Shown: one piece after another, positions 19,066 through 28,544 of the stretch
Position numbering within the stretch: position 1 is the first letter of the stretch
How the letters are laid out: the number at the start of each line of letters is the position of its first letter
Assembly (NCBI RefSeq): GCF_002269505.1
Contig: NZ_NQKQ01000004.1
Location: 64,301-128,300 of the forward strand
DNA: 64,000 bases
Direction: 5' to 3'
Origin: Pseudomonas fragi
GTDB taxonomy: Bacteria; Pseudomonadota; Gammaproteobacteria; Pseudomonadales; Pseudomonadaceae
The notes under the pieces: generated by a model
Database searches by the model: none
What the model saw: only the letters and a program-made list of their open reading frames with translations
Told to the model about the DNA's origin: nothing
Made by a program: the position numbers and the translations under genes

Positions 19066-20034
19066 TCAGATGGCATTACGCAGGCTGAGGTCTTCCGGAT
19101 GCGGCTGCAGGTAAACCTGGCGCGAGATATAAGCGTGCGGGTGCAGGCGAAAGTGATGCTTGAGCAGGGTCAGCGGTACGACCAGTGGCACGATGCCGTG
19201 CAGGTACTGGCCAATCAGTTGCTGCATTTCCTGCTTGTCTTGCGCGCTGATGGATTGCTTGAGGTAGCCGCTGATATGTTGCAGCACATTGGTGTGCGTG
19301 CGGCGGGTGGCGCATTTTTTCAGGGCTTTCATCAGCTCGCTGAAGTAGTGCGGGGCAATGGCTCGCGGGTCTTGCTTGCCGAGGTTGCCGAGCAGTGCAC
19401 CGAGGGTTTTGTACTGCACCGGGTGATGGGCCATCAGCTGGTATTTGTAGCGGGCATGGAACTCGGTCAGTGAGCGGCGGGTGATGCCCTGTTTGAGCAG
19501 TGTCTGCCAGGCGCTGTAGGCGTAAACCCGGGTCATGAAGTTTTCGCGCAGCACGGGGTCGTTCAGGCGGCCGTCTTCTTCCACCGGCAAATCGGGGTGA
19601 GCGTCGCAGAATGCCCGGGCGTAGATACCACGCCCGGCAAGCTCGGCAGGGCGGCCGCCGTCCTGATACACCTTGACCCGCTCCAGTCCGCATGACGGCG
19701 ACTTCTGCATAAAAATGTAGCCACAGATGTCAGTGTGCGCTGCGGCCATTTCCACGCCGTAGTCATGCAATGGCTGGGTCACGTTCAAGGTACTGTCGAC
19801 AGTGCCTACCGCCTGGGGCTGTGCAGGGTCGCCAACCAGCCGCACTGGCTGGCGCGGAATGCCAAGGCCGATGGCGACCTCGGGGCAGAGCGGGACAAAC
19901 TCGAAGTGCTGGCTTAATGCCTGGCTGCACAGCCGCGATTCTTTATGCCCACCGTTGAAGCGCACCTCGGCCCCCAGCAAGCAGGCGCTGATGGCGATTT
20001 TCGGTTTGTGTGGAGCGAATGCTGCGCTGGCCAT
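19066..20034 (-). CDS. DUF523/DUF1722 (YbgA-like) protein
   Basis: A 322-residue two-domain protein. DUF523 (about 15-165) has ISACLLGAEVRFNGGHK, FVPLCPEVAIGLG and the SPSCGLERVKVY block. The C-terminal DUF1722 (about 190-310) has YKYQLMAHHPVQYKTLG. In E. coli the DUF1722 gene ybgA also precedes phrB, so the link with photorepair is conserved though the function is unknown. The start is the ATG at 20034 with GGAGG eight bases upstream. It is the first gene of the eight-gene operon, directly below the light-type promoter. Confidence 0.9.
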   Translation of the reverse strand: MASAAFAPHKPKIAISACLLGAEVRFNGGHKESRLCSQALSQHFEFVPLCPEVAIGLGIPRQPVRLVGDPAQPQAVGTVDSTLNVTQPLHDYGVEMAAAHTDICGYIFMQKSPSCGLERVKVYQDGGRPAELAGRGIYARAFCDAHPDLPVEEDGRLNDPVLRENFMTRVYAYSAWQTLLKQGITRRSLTEFHARYKYQLMAHHPVQYKTLGALLGNLGKQDPRAIAPHYFSELMKALKKCATRRTHTNVLQHISGYLKQSISAQDKQEMQQLIGQYLHGIVPLVVPLTLLKHHFRLHPHAYISRQVYLQPHPEDLSLRNAI

Positions 20035-20057
20035 GTGACGAACCTCCAAGAATTACT

Positions 20058-20081
20058 TGTACATCTTTTTATTGATGTACA
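20058..20081. promoter_or_regulatory. PplR/LitR-type operator, site 1
   Basis: TGTACA at 20058-20063 and 20076-20081 are separated by exactly 12 bases. This matches the repeat T(G/A)TACA-N12-TGTA(C/T)A described for PplR1 of P. putida. It covers the expected transcription start of the operon and about the first 30 transcribed bases, a position suited to repression. Confidence 0.72.
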
Positions 20082-20091
20082 ACTTGAGTTC

Positions 20092-20119
20092 ATCATATGC
20101 CGGATGTTGTACAAGTCAA
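20092..20119 (-). promoter_or_regulatory. Sigma70-type promoter of the phrB operon
   Basis: On the minus strand TTGACT (20114-20119) and TATGAT (20092-20097) are separated by 16 bases; each matches its consensus at five of six positions. The expected start is near 20085, about 50 bases before the first ATG. The -35 lies between the half-sites of operator site 2. Confidence 0.7.
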
Positions 20120-20131
20120 ATTTCTTGTACA
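20108..20131. promoter_or_regulatory. PplR/LitR-type operator, site 2
   Basis: TGTACA at 20108-20113 and 20126-20131 again have 12 bases between them, and the -35 hexamer sits inside this spacer. The start-to-start distance from site 1 is 50 bp, close to a whole number of helical turns, so bound proteins would lie on nearly the same face. Confidence 0.72.
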
Positions 20132-20156
20132 GGTATTTGGGAGGTATTAATCCCGC

Positions 20157-20190
20157 GTAGCAGCTGCATCGTTCCTTCGGCAGCTGCTAC
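20157..20190. repeat. Inverted repeat (GTAGCAGCTGC family)
   Basis: GTAGCAGCTGC (20157-20167) and GCAGCTGCTAC (20180-20190) are perfect arms around a 12-base loop, a common Pseudomonas REP-like hairpin. It lies after the stop of the renalase-like gene and upstream of the phrB operon promoter, separating the two units. Confidence 0.75.
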
Positions 20191-20206
20191 AGCACGTGTT
20201 GTGGCT

Positions 20207-21261
<1,055 letters not shown>

Positions 21262-21382
21262 GGTTTTGGTGCTTCTTCCAGATCCATGTGGCCTATTCTT
21301 AAATCAGGTCAACGACTGATAAAAGGTCTTTATATAAAAATAGACCAGTGCTCCCGATAAAACTCCTTGTGAGGATCAACTC

Positions 21383-22285
21383 ATGCACATTTTGCTGACC
21401 GGCGGTACGGGCTTGATAGGGCGTCAGCTCTGTCGTCACTGGCTGGCGCAAGGCCATCGCCTCAGTGTGTGGAGCCGGCGCCCCGAGCAGGTGGCTCAAT
21501 TATGCGGTGCCCAGGTCAAAGGGGTGGCCCTGCTTGAAGAGCTGGGTGAGGAACCGATTGATGCGGTGATCAACCTGGCCGGTGCCCCGATTGCCGATCG
21601 ACCCTGGACCCGCAAGCGCAAGGCCTTGTTGTGGAGCAGCCGTATTACCCTGACTGAAACCCTGGTGGCCTGGCTGCAAAGTCGTGAGCAAAAGCCTTCA
21701 GTGTTGGTATCGGGTTCGGCCGTGGGCTGGTATGGCGACGCTGGCGAGCGTGAACTGACAGAAGACTCAGCGCCTGTGAGTGAAGATTTCGCCAGTCACT
21801 TGTGTATTGCCTGGGAAGAGACCGCACAGCAGGCGCAGGCCTTGGGCATGCGTGTAGTCATGGTGCGTACAGGGTTGGTGCTGGCAGCCGAAGGCGGCTT
21901 TTTGTCGCGTCTGTTGTTGCCGTTCAAGCTGGCGTTGGGCGGGCCGATAGGCAATGGTCGGCAATGGATGCCGTGGATTCATATCAAGGATCAAATCGCC
22001 CTGATTGATTTTCTTGTGCATGAGAATGCCGCCAGCGGTCCTTATAATGCTTGCGCGCCGCAGCCGGTACGCAATGCCGAGTTTGCCCGGACCTTGGGCC
22101 ATGTGTTGCACCGTCCGGCGTTTATGCCCATGCCCGCCTTTGTATTGCGCGTGCTGCTGGGCGAAATGTCGGGCTTGTTGTTGGGTGGCCAGCGGGCGGT
22201 GCCTGTAAGGTTGCTGGCAGCCGGTTTTACTTTTCAGTTCACCGATTTGCGTGCGGCGCTCGAAGATGTAGCCGCCCGCCCCTGA
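21383..22285 (+). CDS. TIGR01777 family epimerase/oxidoreductase (SDR39U1-like)
   Basis: A 300-residue extended SDR. The nucleotide-binding [15 protein letters not shown] is at residues 7-21. The family blocks [32 protein letters not shown] and the C-terminal DUF1731-type region ([17 protein letters not shown]) follow. No substrate is established. It is preceded by GAGGA with good spacing and followed after 13 bases by hemH, so the two are probably cotranscribed. Expression may respond to light through the operator upstream. Confidence 0.88.
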   Translation: MHILLTGGTGLIGRQLCRHWLAQGHRLSVWSRRPEQVAQLCGAQVKGVALLEELGEEPIDAVINLAGAPIADRPWTRKRKALLWSSRITLTETLVAWLQSREQKPSVLVSGSAVGWYGDAGERELTEDSAPVSEDFASHLCIAWEETAQQAQALGMRVVMVRTGLVLAAEGGFLSRLLLPFKLALGGPIGNGRQWMPWIHIKDQIALIDFLVHENAASGPYNACAPQPVRNAEFARTLGHVLHRPAFMPMPAFVLRVLLGEMSGLLLGGQRAVPVRLLAAGFTFQFTDLRAALEDVAARP

Positions 22286-22298
22286 AATAGGAAGTTGC

Positions 22299-23324
22299 AT
22301 GACCGATCACGCGCTGTTGCTGGTTAACCTGGGTTCGCCGGCGTCTACTTCGGTAGCGGATGTACGCAGCTACTTGAATCAGTTTTTGATGGACCCGTAT
22401 GTAATCGATCTGCCGTGGCCGGTGCGACGCTTGCTGGTGTCGTTGATCCTGATCAAGCGGCCCGAGCAGTCAGCCCATGCCTATGCCTCGATTTGGTGGA
22501 AGGAAGGTTCGCCGCTGGTAGAGCTCAGCCGCCGCTTGCAACAGGCCATGACCAAAGAGTGGAGCCAGGGCCCGGTCGAGCTGGCAATGCGTTACGGCGA
22601 GCCATCGATTGAAACCGTGTTGACCCGGATTGCTGCACAGGGCATCAAAAAAGTCACTCTGGCACCTTTGTACCCGCAGTTCGCTGACAGTACGGTGACC
22701 ACGGTTATCGAAGAAGCCAAGCGGGTGGTGAAGGCCAACCAGCTGGCAATCGAGTTCTCCATTCTGCAGCCGTTCTACGACCAGCCTGAGTACCTTGATG
22801 CGCTGGTGGCCAGTGCCAGGCCGCATCTGGAGCAGAACTACGATCACTTGCTGCTGAGTTTTCACGGGTTGCCCGAGCGGCATTTGCACAAGCTGGACCC
22901 AACCGGTAATCACTGCTTCAAGAATGAAGATTGTTGCCAGAACGCTTCACCTGCGGTGCTTGCCACCTGTTATCGGGCCCAGTGCCTGCGCACGGCCCAG
23001 GCCTTTGCCGAGCGCATGGGCCTGCCTGAGGGCAAGTGGTCTGTAGCGTTCCAGTCCCGTCTGGGTCGGGCCAAGTGGATCGAACCTTACACCGAGGCGC
23101 GGCTGGATGCGTTGGCCAAGCAAGGGGTGAAAAAGATTTTGGTGATGTGCCCGGCGTTTGTGGCCGATTGCATCGAAACCCTGGAAGAAATTGGCGATCG
23201 CGGACGCGAGCAGTTTATCGAGGCGGGTGGCGAGGAGTTGGTGCTGGTGCCGTGTCTCAATGACAACCCGCAGTGGGCGCAGGCGTTGAACACGTTGTGT
23301 GAGAGGGCGCCGCTGGCGCTGTAA
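22299..23324 (+). CDS. hemH: Ferrochelatase
   Basis: A 341-residue enzyme that inserts ferrous iron into protoporphyrin IX, the last step of protohaem synthesis. The catalytic His189 is in [13 protein letters not shown] short insertion just after it carries Cys206, Cys212, Cys213, Cys224 and Cys229, which the E. coli enzyme lacks and which could hold a [2Fe-2S] cluster. The ATG at 22299 has AGGAAG upstream. Removing protoporphyrin, a photosensitiser, fits its place beside light-regulated genes. Confidence 0.96.
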   Translation: MTDHALLLVNLGSPASTSVADVRSYLNQFLMDPYVIDLPWPVRRLLVSLILIKRPEQSAHAYASIWWKEGSPLVELSRRLQQAMTKEWSQGPVELAMRYGEPSIETVLTRIAAQGIKKVTLAPLYPQFADSTVTTVIEEAKRVVKANQLAIEFSILQPFYDQPEYLDALVASARPHLEQNYDHLLLSFHGLPERHLHKLDPTGNHCFKNEDCCQNASPAVLATCYRAQCLRTAQAFAERMGLPEGKWSVAFQSRLGRAKWIEPYTEARLDALAKQGVKKILVMCPAFVADCIETLEEIGDRGREQFIEAGGEELVLVPCLNDNPQWAQALNTLCERAPLAL

Positions 23325-23343
23325 AAGCCTGAAGGCCTTAAAG

Positions 23344-23366
23344 CCCCTCTCCCGGAGGGAGAGGGG
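23344..23366. terminator. Convergent hairpin between hemH and uraA
   Basis: CCCCTCTCCC (23344-23353) and GGGAGAGGGG (23357-23366) form a perfect 10-bp stem with a 3-base loop between two converging genes. No strong U-run follows on either strand. The nearby AGGGTGAGGG suggests a repeat element serving as a transcript end. Confidence 0.6.
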
Positions 23367-23405
23367 ACTAAAAGCAAAGCAGGGTGAGGGCAGAGCAGGG
23401 TCGAT

Positions 23406-24683
23406 TTAGATAACCGGCCCGTCACCTTTTTTCTTGTGCTTCCAGCTGTCATTGCCCGGCAGGATCAGGTTCAGCGCAATCGCCACAATGGCGCACAGCG
23501 CGATGCCTTTGAGACCGAAGTCCTCAGGCCCCATCCCCGTACCGATCAGTACGCCGCCAATCCCGAATACCAGGGTCACCGAGACGATCACCAGGTTGCG
23601 TGCTTCGCTCAGGTCGACTTGATGGCGGATCAGGGTGTTCATGCCCACCGCTGCAATCGAACCGAACAGCAGGCACAAAATCCCGCCCATCACCGGCACC
23701 GGAATGCTTTGCAGCAGTGCGCCGAACTTGCCGATAAATGCCAGGCTGATGGCAAAGATTGCCGCCCAGGTCATGATTTTCGGGTTGTAGTTCTTGGTCA
23801 GCATCACTGCGCCAGTCACTTCGGCGTAGGTGGTGTTGGGTGGTCCGCCCAGCATACCGGCAGCCGTGGTGGCGATGCCGTCACCGAACAGTGTGCGGTG
23901 CAGGCCCGGGTTTTTCAGGTAGTCACGACCGGTCACGCTGCCTACGGCAATCACGCCGCCGATATGTTCAATGGCCGGGGCAAGTGCCACGGGGACGATA
24001 AACAGAATCGCCTGCCAGTTGAACTCCGGCGCGGTGAAGTGCGGTAGCGCAAACCAGGGGGCGGCGGCGATCTTGGCGGTGTCGACAACACCGAAGTAGA
24101 ACGCCATGCCGAAACCTACCAGCACGCCGGCAATGATCGGCACCAGACGGAAAATCCCTTTGCCGAATACGGCCACGATCAAGGTGGTCAGCAGTGCTGG
24201 CATCGAGATCAGCATGGCCGTCTGATAGTGAATCAGCTCGGTGCCATCTTCAGCGCGGCCCATGGCCATATGCGCCGCAATCGGCGCCATCGCCAGGCCG
24301 ATCGAGATAATCACCGGGCCAATCACCACGGGTGGCAGCAGGCGGTCAATGAAACCGGTGCCCTTGAGCTTTACCGCGAAACCGAGAAAGGTGTACACGA
24401 AACCGGCTGCCATCACGCCGCCCATGGTCGCAGCCAGGCCGAACTGGCCCTTGGCGAGAATGATCGGGGTAATGAAAGCGAAACTCGAAGCCAGAAAGAC
24501 CGGCACCTGGCGCCGGGTCACGATCTGGAACAGCAGAGTCCCGAGACCCGCCGTGAACAACGCAACGTTAGGGTCCAGGCCTGTAATCAAAGGCATCAAC
24601 ACCAACGCGCCAAAGGCCACGAAGAGCATCTGCGCGCCAGAGATTATCTGGCGCCAGAGCGGGTCGTTGAACTCGTCCTGCAT
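23406..24683 (-). CDS. uraA: Uracil permease (NCS2 family)
   Basis: A 425-residue inner-membrane nucleobase transporter with about 14 hydrophobic segments. The NCS2 signatures are visible: the TM3-region FLASSFAFITPI, AIEHIGGVIAVGSVTGRDYLKNPGL with the substrate-site Glu in ALAPAIEHIGG, and GGPPNTTYAEVTGAV. The ATG at 24683 is one base after the upp stop (TAACATG), so uracil salvage and uptake are translationally coupled. Confidence 0.94.
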   Translation of the reverse strand: MQDEFNDPLWRQIISGAQMLFVAFGALVLMPLITGLDPNVALFTAGLGTLLFQIVTRRQVPVFLASSFAFITPIILAKGQFGLAATMGGVMAAGFVYTFLGFAVKLKGTGFIDRLLPPVVIGPVIISIGLAMAPIAAHMAMGRAEDGTELIHYQTAMLISMPALLTTLIVAVFGKGIFRLVPIIAGVLVGFGMAFYFGVVDTAKIAAAPWFALPHFTAPEFNWQAILFIVPVALAPAIEHIGGVIAVGSVTGRDYLKNPGLHRTLFGDGIATTAAGMLGGPPNTTYAEVTGAVMLTKNYNPKIMTWAAIFAISLAFIGKFGALLQSIPVPVMGGILCLLFGSIAAVGMNTLIRHQVDLSEARNLVIVSVTLVFGIGGVLIGTGMGPEDFGLKGIALCAIVAIALNLILPGNDSWKHKKKGDGPVI

Positions 24684-24684
24684 G

Positions 24685-25323
24685 TTAAATGTCCTTTTGC
24701 TTGGTGCCGAAGATCTTGTCGCCGGCATCGCCCAGGCCCGGAATAATGTAGCCGTGCTCGTTCAAACGCTCATCAATGGAGGCGGTGTAGATGGTCACGT
24801 CCGGGTGAGCGGCTTCAACCGCAGCAATCCCTTCAGGCGCAGCAACCAGCACCATGGCGCGGATTTCCTTGCAGCCGGCTTTTTTCAGCAGGTCAATGGT
24901 GGCAACCATCGACGAGCCGGTGGCCAGCATCGGGTCGATAATCATCGCCAGACGCTCGTTGATTTCCGGAACCAGTTTTTCCAGGTAGGTGTGGGCCTGG
25001 AGGGTTTCTTCGTTGCGGGCAATGCCGACAGCGCTGACTTTAGCGCCCGGGATCAGGCTCAGGACACCTTCCAGCATGCCGATACCGGCGCGCAGGATCG
25101 GTACGACGGTAATTTTCTTACCGGCGATTTTTTCAACTTGAACAGTGCCGCACCAGCCGTCGATATCGTAGGTTTCGAGGGTCAGGTCACTGGTAGCTTC
25201 ATAGGTCAGCAAAGCGCCGACTTCCTGAGCGAGCTCGCGGAAATTCTTCGTGCTAATGTCAGCGCGGCGCATAAGGCCGAGTTTGTGACGGATCAGCGGG
25301 TGGCGTATCTCACGGATAGGCAT
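24685..25323 (-). CDS. upp: Uracil phosphoribosyltransferase
   Basis: A 212-residue enzyme converting uracil and PRPP to UMP. The PRPP loop is [34 protein letters not shown] and the C-terminal uracil-site [16 protein letters not shown] are characteristic. It is the first gene of upp-uraA and diverges from hpt, across 165 bases holding a palindrome. Confidence 0.97.
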   Translation of the reverse strand: MPIREIRHPLIRHKLGLMRRADISTKNFRELAQEVGALLTYEATSDLTLETYDIDGWCGTVQVEKIAGKKITVVPILRAGIGMLEGVLSLIPGAKVSAVGIARNEETLQAHTYLEKLVPEINERLAMIIDPMLATGSSMVATIDLLKKAGCKEIRAMVLVAAPEGIAAVEAAHPDVTIYTASIDERLNEHGYIIPGLGDAGDKIFGTKQKDI

Positions 25324-25360
25324 AGGGAAAAAACTCCGGGGGCAGGCAAAAAAACCGGCC

Positions 25361-25372
25361 TAGATTAATCTA
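25361..25372. promoter_or_regulatory. Palindrome in the upp-hpt divergent region
   Basis: TAGATTAATCTA is a perfect 12-bp palindrome, flanked on both sides by CCGG two bases away, and lies 38 bases upstream of upp. It could be an operator for a dimeric regulator of nucleobase salvage. No regulator can be named from the sequence. Confidence 0.35.
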
Positions 25373-25488
25373 ATCCGGGGTGATGTCCTACAGACATTAC
25401 TGCACGTTAGTCCATAAATGCTTGATCTGAGCCAAGCGGATGCGTACCTTTGCCCGCTTTTCTTGCACAACCCCCCCTGGAGAGCGTC

Positions 25489-26046
25489 ATGTCTGCTGAT
25501 CTCGAGCATATCCGTCAAATCATGCGAGAGGCTGACTGCCTGTACACCGAAGCTGAAGTCGAGGCGGCAATTGCCCGCGTTGGCGCGCAAATCACGGCTG
25601 AAATGGCCGAGACCAATCCAGTGGTATTTTGTGTGATGAACGGCGGCCTGATTTTTTCCGGCAAACTGCTCACCCATCTGCAATTCCCGCTTGAAGCGTC
25701 TTATTTGCACGCGACACGCTATCGCAATGAAACCACGGGCGGTGACCTGTTCTGGAAAGCCAAGCCGGAAGTGTCATTTATCGACCGTCATGTGCTGATC
25801 ATCGATGACATCCTCGATGAAGGTCATACCCTGAGCGCGATTGTTGATTTCTGCAAACACGCGGGTGCCCGTCAGGTACATACCGCGGTGTTGATCGACA
25901 AGGAACATGATCGCAAGGCGCGTCCAGACCTTAAGGCCGACTACATGGGCTTGCCGTGCGTTGACCGCTACGTGTTTGGCTATGGCATGGACTACAAAGG
26001 CTACTGGCGTAATGCTGCCGGTATCTACGCCGTCAAAGGTATGTAA
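25489..26046 (+). CDS. hpt: Hypoxanthine-guanine phosphoribosyltransferase
   Basis: A 185-residue purine-salvage enzyme. The PRPP-binding loop is VLIIDDILDEGHTL and the C-terminal VDRYVFGYGMDYKGYWRN is conserved. The ATG at 25489 follows a CTGGAGAG ribosome-binding site; the frame is open to 25450 but the extension has no family similarity. It is divergent from upp-uraA. A 10-bp inverted repeat (GTTGAAGCTC/GAGCTTCAAC, 26055-26083) follows the gene but lacks a U-run. Confidence 0.95.
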   Translation: MSADLEHIRQIMREADCLYTEAEVEAAIARVGAQITAEMAETNPVVFCVMNGGLIFSGKLLTHLQFPLEASYLHATRYRNETTGGDLFWKAKPEVSFIDRHVLIIDDILDEGHTLSAIVDFCKHAGARQVHTAVLIDKEHDRKARPDLKADYMGLPCVDRYVFGYGMDYKGYWRNAAGIYAVKGM

Positions 26047-26054
26047 AAAAGAGC

Positions 26055-26083
26055 GTTGAAGCTCTCTTTCAGGGAGCTTCAAC
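26055..26083. repeat. Hairpin after hpt
   Basis: GTTGAAGCTC (26055-26064) and GAGCTTCAAC (26074-26083) are perfect arms around nine bases. No U-run follows, so termination is uncertain. Confidence 0.5.
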
Positions 26084-26110
26084 CCGCTGTTCCCCCACGA
26101 GTGGGCTGAC

Positions 26111-27052
26111 ATGCTGGCTATTTTCCTTCAGACGCTCACGATTACCGCCCCGGTGTTTGCCATGCTGTTTTTAGGCGTGGTGCTCAAACGTGTGGGCTGG
26201 ATCAATGACAACTTTATCCATACTGCGTCGGCACTGGTGTTTAACGTCACCATGCCGGCGTTGTTGTTTCTGGGTATTTTGCACGCCGATCTCAGGGCGG
26301 CCTTGCAGCCCAAGGTGTTGGCGTATTTTGTTGCGGCGACCTTGCTCAGCTTTGCGCTGGCGTGGGGCTGGTCGATCTGGCGCTGCCCGCGGGAAGATCG
26401 CGGCATCTACACCCAGGGCGCCTTTCGCGGCAACAACGGGGTGGTCGGCCTGGCTCTGGCGGCCAGCATGTACGGTGACTACGGGATTTCGCTGGGGGCA
26501 GTACTCGCCGGGCTGGTGATTTTGCTCTACAACACCCTGTCGACCATTGTGCTGGCGGTATACAGCCCGGTGATCAAGTCAGACCCGTGGAGTATTTGCA
26601 AAAGCGTGGTCAAAAACCCGCTGATCATCAGCGTTCTGGCCGCAGTACCGTTCGCAGTGTTCAAAGTGGCTTTGCCCGGCTGGTTGCAGGCATCGGGTGA
26701 ATATCTGGCCGCGATGACCCTGCCGCTGGCGCTGATTTGCATAGGCGGCACGCTGTCGTTGGCGAGCTTGCGCAAAAGCGGCGATATGGCGCTGAGCGCC
26801 AGCCTGGTGAAAATGGTCAGCATGCCGCTGCTCGCAACCCTGGGCGCCTGGCTCTGCGGCTTCCGTGGGCCGGAACTGGGGATTTTGTTTCTGTACTTCG
26901 CCAGTCCGACTGCGGCTGCGAGTTATGTCATGGCGCGGGCAGCCAATGGCAATCACGAACTGGCGGCCGCGATTATCGTGATCACCACCTTGATGGCCGC
27001 GCTCACGACCAATATCGGGATTTTTGTGTTGCAGTGGGGCGGCTGGATCTAG
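26111..27052 (+). CDS. AEC-family transporter (auxin efflux carrier type)
   Basis: A 313-residue integral membrane protein with about ten hydrophobic segments in two halves, beginning MLAIFLQTLTITAPVFAMLFLGVVLKR. The conserved GAFRGNNGVVGLALAASMYG and the second-half block CIGGTLSLASLR are AEC/PIN-fold features. The substrate, probably an organic anion or metabolite, cannot be assigned. Its last bases overlap the stop of the convergent CaCA gene by four bases. Confidence 0.85.
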   Translation: MLAIFLQTLTITAPVFAMLFLGVVLKRVGWINDNFIHTASALVFNVTMPALLFLGILHADLRAALQPKVLAYFVAATLLSFALAWGWSIWRCPREDRGIYTQGAFRGNNGVVGLALAASMYGDYGISLGAVLAGLVILLYNTLSTIVLAVYSPVIKSDPWSICKSVVKNPLIISVLAAVPFAVFKVALPGWLQASGEYLAAMTLPLALICIGGTLSLASLRKSGDMALSASLVKMVSMPLLATLGAWLCGFRGPELGILFLYFASPTAAASYVMARAANGNHELAAAIIVITTLMAALTTNIGIFVLQWGGWI

Positions 27053-28119
27053 TGCTGTCGCCGCCAGGCGCGCAGGGTGCTGAACAGCAAAAATACCAGC
27101 AGCGCCGGCAGCACAAAAAACACCATCAAGTGCTCTAGTTTGCCCGCCAGGGGCATCCCGGTGGTGAACGACACCACATGCAGCCCATAGGCCAGATACA
27201 GGCCCAGAAACAGCAGTCCTTCAGCCCGGGTGACGCGGTAGCCGGTGTAGAACACGGGCAGGCACAGCGCCGCGACCCCCAGCATCACCGGCAGGTCGAA
27301 CGCCAGGGCGTTGGGCGATACCGACAAGGGCGCAGGCGCCACCAGGGCGGTCAGGCCGAGTACTCCCAGCAGGTTGAAGACGTTGCTGCCAATCACGTTG
27401 CCGACGGCGATCTCGCGCTGGCCGCGAAAGGCGGCGATCAGCGAGGTGGCGAGTTCTGGCAGCGAGGTGCTGACGGCAATGATGGTCAGCCCGATGATCC
27501 GCTCCGACAGGCCCAGCTCGGTGGCGACAGTGACTGCGGCGCCGAGCAGCAAATGCCCGGCAACCCCTAGCAGAAGCAAGGCTGCAAGCATCAGCAGGAT
27601 GTTATGCAGCCAGGAGGTACGGGGCAGGTCGTGGTTGCTGTGATGATGGCCGCTGTGGCGCGACTGACGTAGCAGCAGAGCCAGATAGACCAGCAGGCCG
27701 CCCAGCAGGATGACGCCGTCCAGGCGGTCGAGCTGCTTGTTCAGGGCCAGTGCAAACACCAGCGCGCTGGCCACAATCATCAACGGAATGTCCAGGCGCA
27801 CCAATTGGCGCGACACCCGCAGGGGGATAATCAGCGCCGAAAGCCCCAGGGTGACCAGTACGTTGAAAATATTGCTGCCGATCACACTGCCCACGGCAAT
27901 GTCCGTGGAATCATTGAGGGCGGCTTGCAGGCTGACGGTCAATTGCGGTGCGCTGCTGCCCAGTGCCACGACAGTCAGGCCGATCAAGAGCGGACGCACC
28001 TTAAGGTTGGCGGCCATACGCACAGCGCAACGCACCAGCAATTCGGCCCCGGCGATCAGCAGTACAAGGCCGCAGAACAGTTGCAGCAAGTTCCACGGTG
28101 ACAGCGCGCTCAAACCCAA
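27049..28119 (-). CDS. CaCA-family cation antiporter, Gln in alpha-1 repeat
   Basis: A 356-residue Na+/Ca2+ exchanger-family protein with ten hydrophobic segments and two alpha repeats. Alpha-1 reads VALGSSAPQLTVSL and then GSVIGSNIFNVL; alpha-2 reads VSTSLPELATSL and then GNVIGSNVFNLL. The ion-binding Glu normally found in the alpha-1 GTS(A/L)PE motif is Gln59 here, while alpha-2 keeps its Glu. Ion selectivity or stoichiometry may therefore differ from canonical exchangers. The start is uncertain: 28119 is a TTG with GAGGGAG about 12 bases upstream, and no ATG is near. Confidence 0.82.
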   Translation of the reverse strand: MGLSALSPWNLLQLFCGLVLLIAGAELLVRCAVRMAANLKVRPLLIGLTVVALGSSAPQLTVSLQAALNDSTDIAVGSVIGSNIFNVLVTLGLSALIIPLRVSRQLVRLDIPLMIVASALVFALALNKQLDRLDGVILLGGLLVYLALLLRQSRHSGHHHSNHDLPRTSWLHNILLMLAALLLLGVAGHLLLGAAVTVATELGLSERIIGLTIIAVSTSLPELATSLIAAFRGQREIAVGNVIGSNVFNLLGVLGLTALVAPAPLSVSPNALAFDLPVMLGVAALCLPVFYTGYRVTRAEGLLFLGLYLAYGLHVVSFTTGMPLAGKLEHLMVFFVLPALLVFLLFSTLRAWRRQH

Positions 28120-28139
28120 AATGGCGACAACTCCCTCAG

Positions 28140-28511
28140 TTAATCACTCAAGCCCTGAACACGGACTTTGGCGGTGCCGCTGCGCAGCATGCCCAGTTGT
28201 GCAGCCGCCTGGCGGGAAAGATCGATCAGGCGGCCACGGGTGTGCGGTCCGCGATCATTGATGCGCACCACGACGGATTTGTTGTTGCTCAGGTTGGTCA
28301 CCAGCACGCGCGTGCCGAAGGGTAGCTGACGATGGGCGGCGGTGAGGCCGTGCTGGTCGAAAGGCTCGCCACTGGCGGTACGTTTGCCGTGGTGGCGGGC
28401 GCCGTAATAAGAGGCCGTGCCGGTTTGGTCATAGCCGCGGGGGTCTATGTCATGGCTGGCGCAGCCGGCGAGCAAGCTGAGCAGGGCGCAGGCGCCGAGT
28501 AGCCGCTTCAT
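28140..28511 (-). CDS. Short RlpA-like lipoprotein (double-psi beta-barrel)
   Basis: A 123-residue lipoprotein with signal MKRLLGACALLSLLAGC (lipobox LAGC, Cys17), then a single RlpA-type barrel: GTASYYGARHHGKRTASGEPFD, LTAAHRQLPFGTRVLVTNL and VVRINDRGPHTRGRLIDLS. The acidic residue of INDRGP and the His in AAHR correspond to the catalytic residues of RlpA lytic transglycosylases. It lacks the C-terminal SPOR domain of true RlpA, so recruitment to septa is not expected. Confidence 0.88.
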   Translation of the reverse strand: MKRLLGACALLSLLAGCASHDIDPRGYDQTGTASYYGARHHGKRTASGEPFDQHGLTAAHRQLPFGTRVLVTNLSNNKSVVVRINDRGPHTRGRLIDLSRQAAAQLGMLRSGTAKVRVQGLSD

Positions 28512-28544
28512 GGGGGGATCCTTTTGTGCGATTTGGAAAAACTC

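Noticed and set aside
21325..21346. Hairpin GGTCT...AGACC upstream of the TIGR01777 gene
   Set aside because: Only five GC-containing pairs around an AT-rich loop; too weak to call an operator or terminator.
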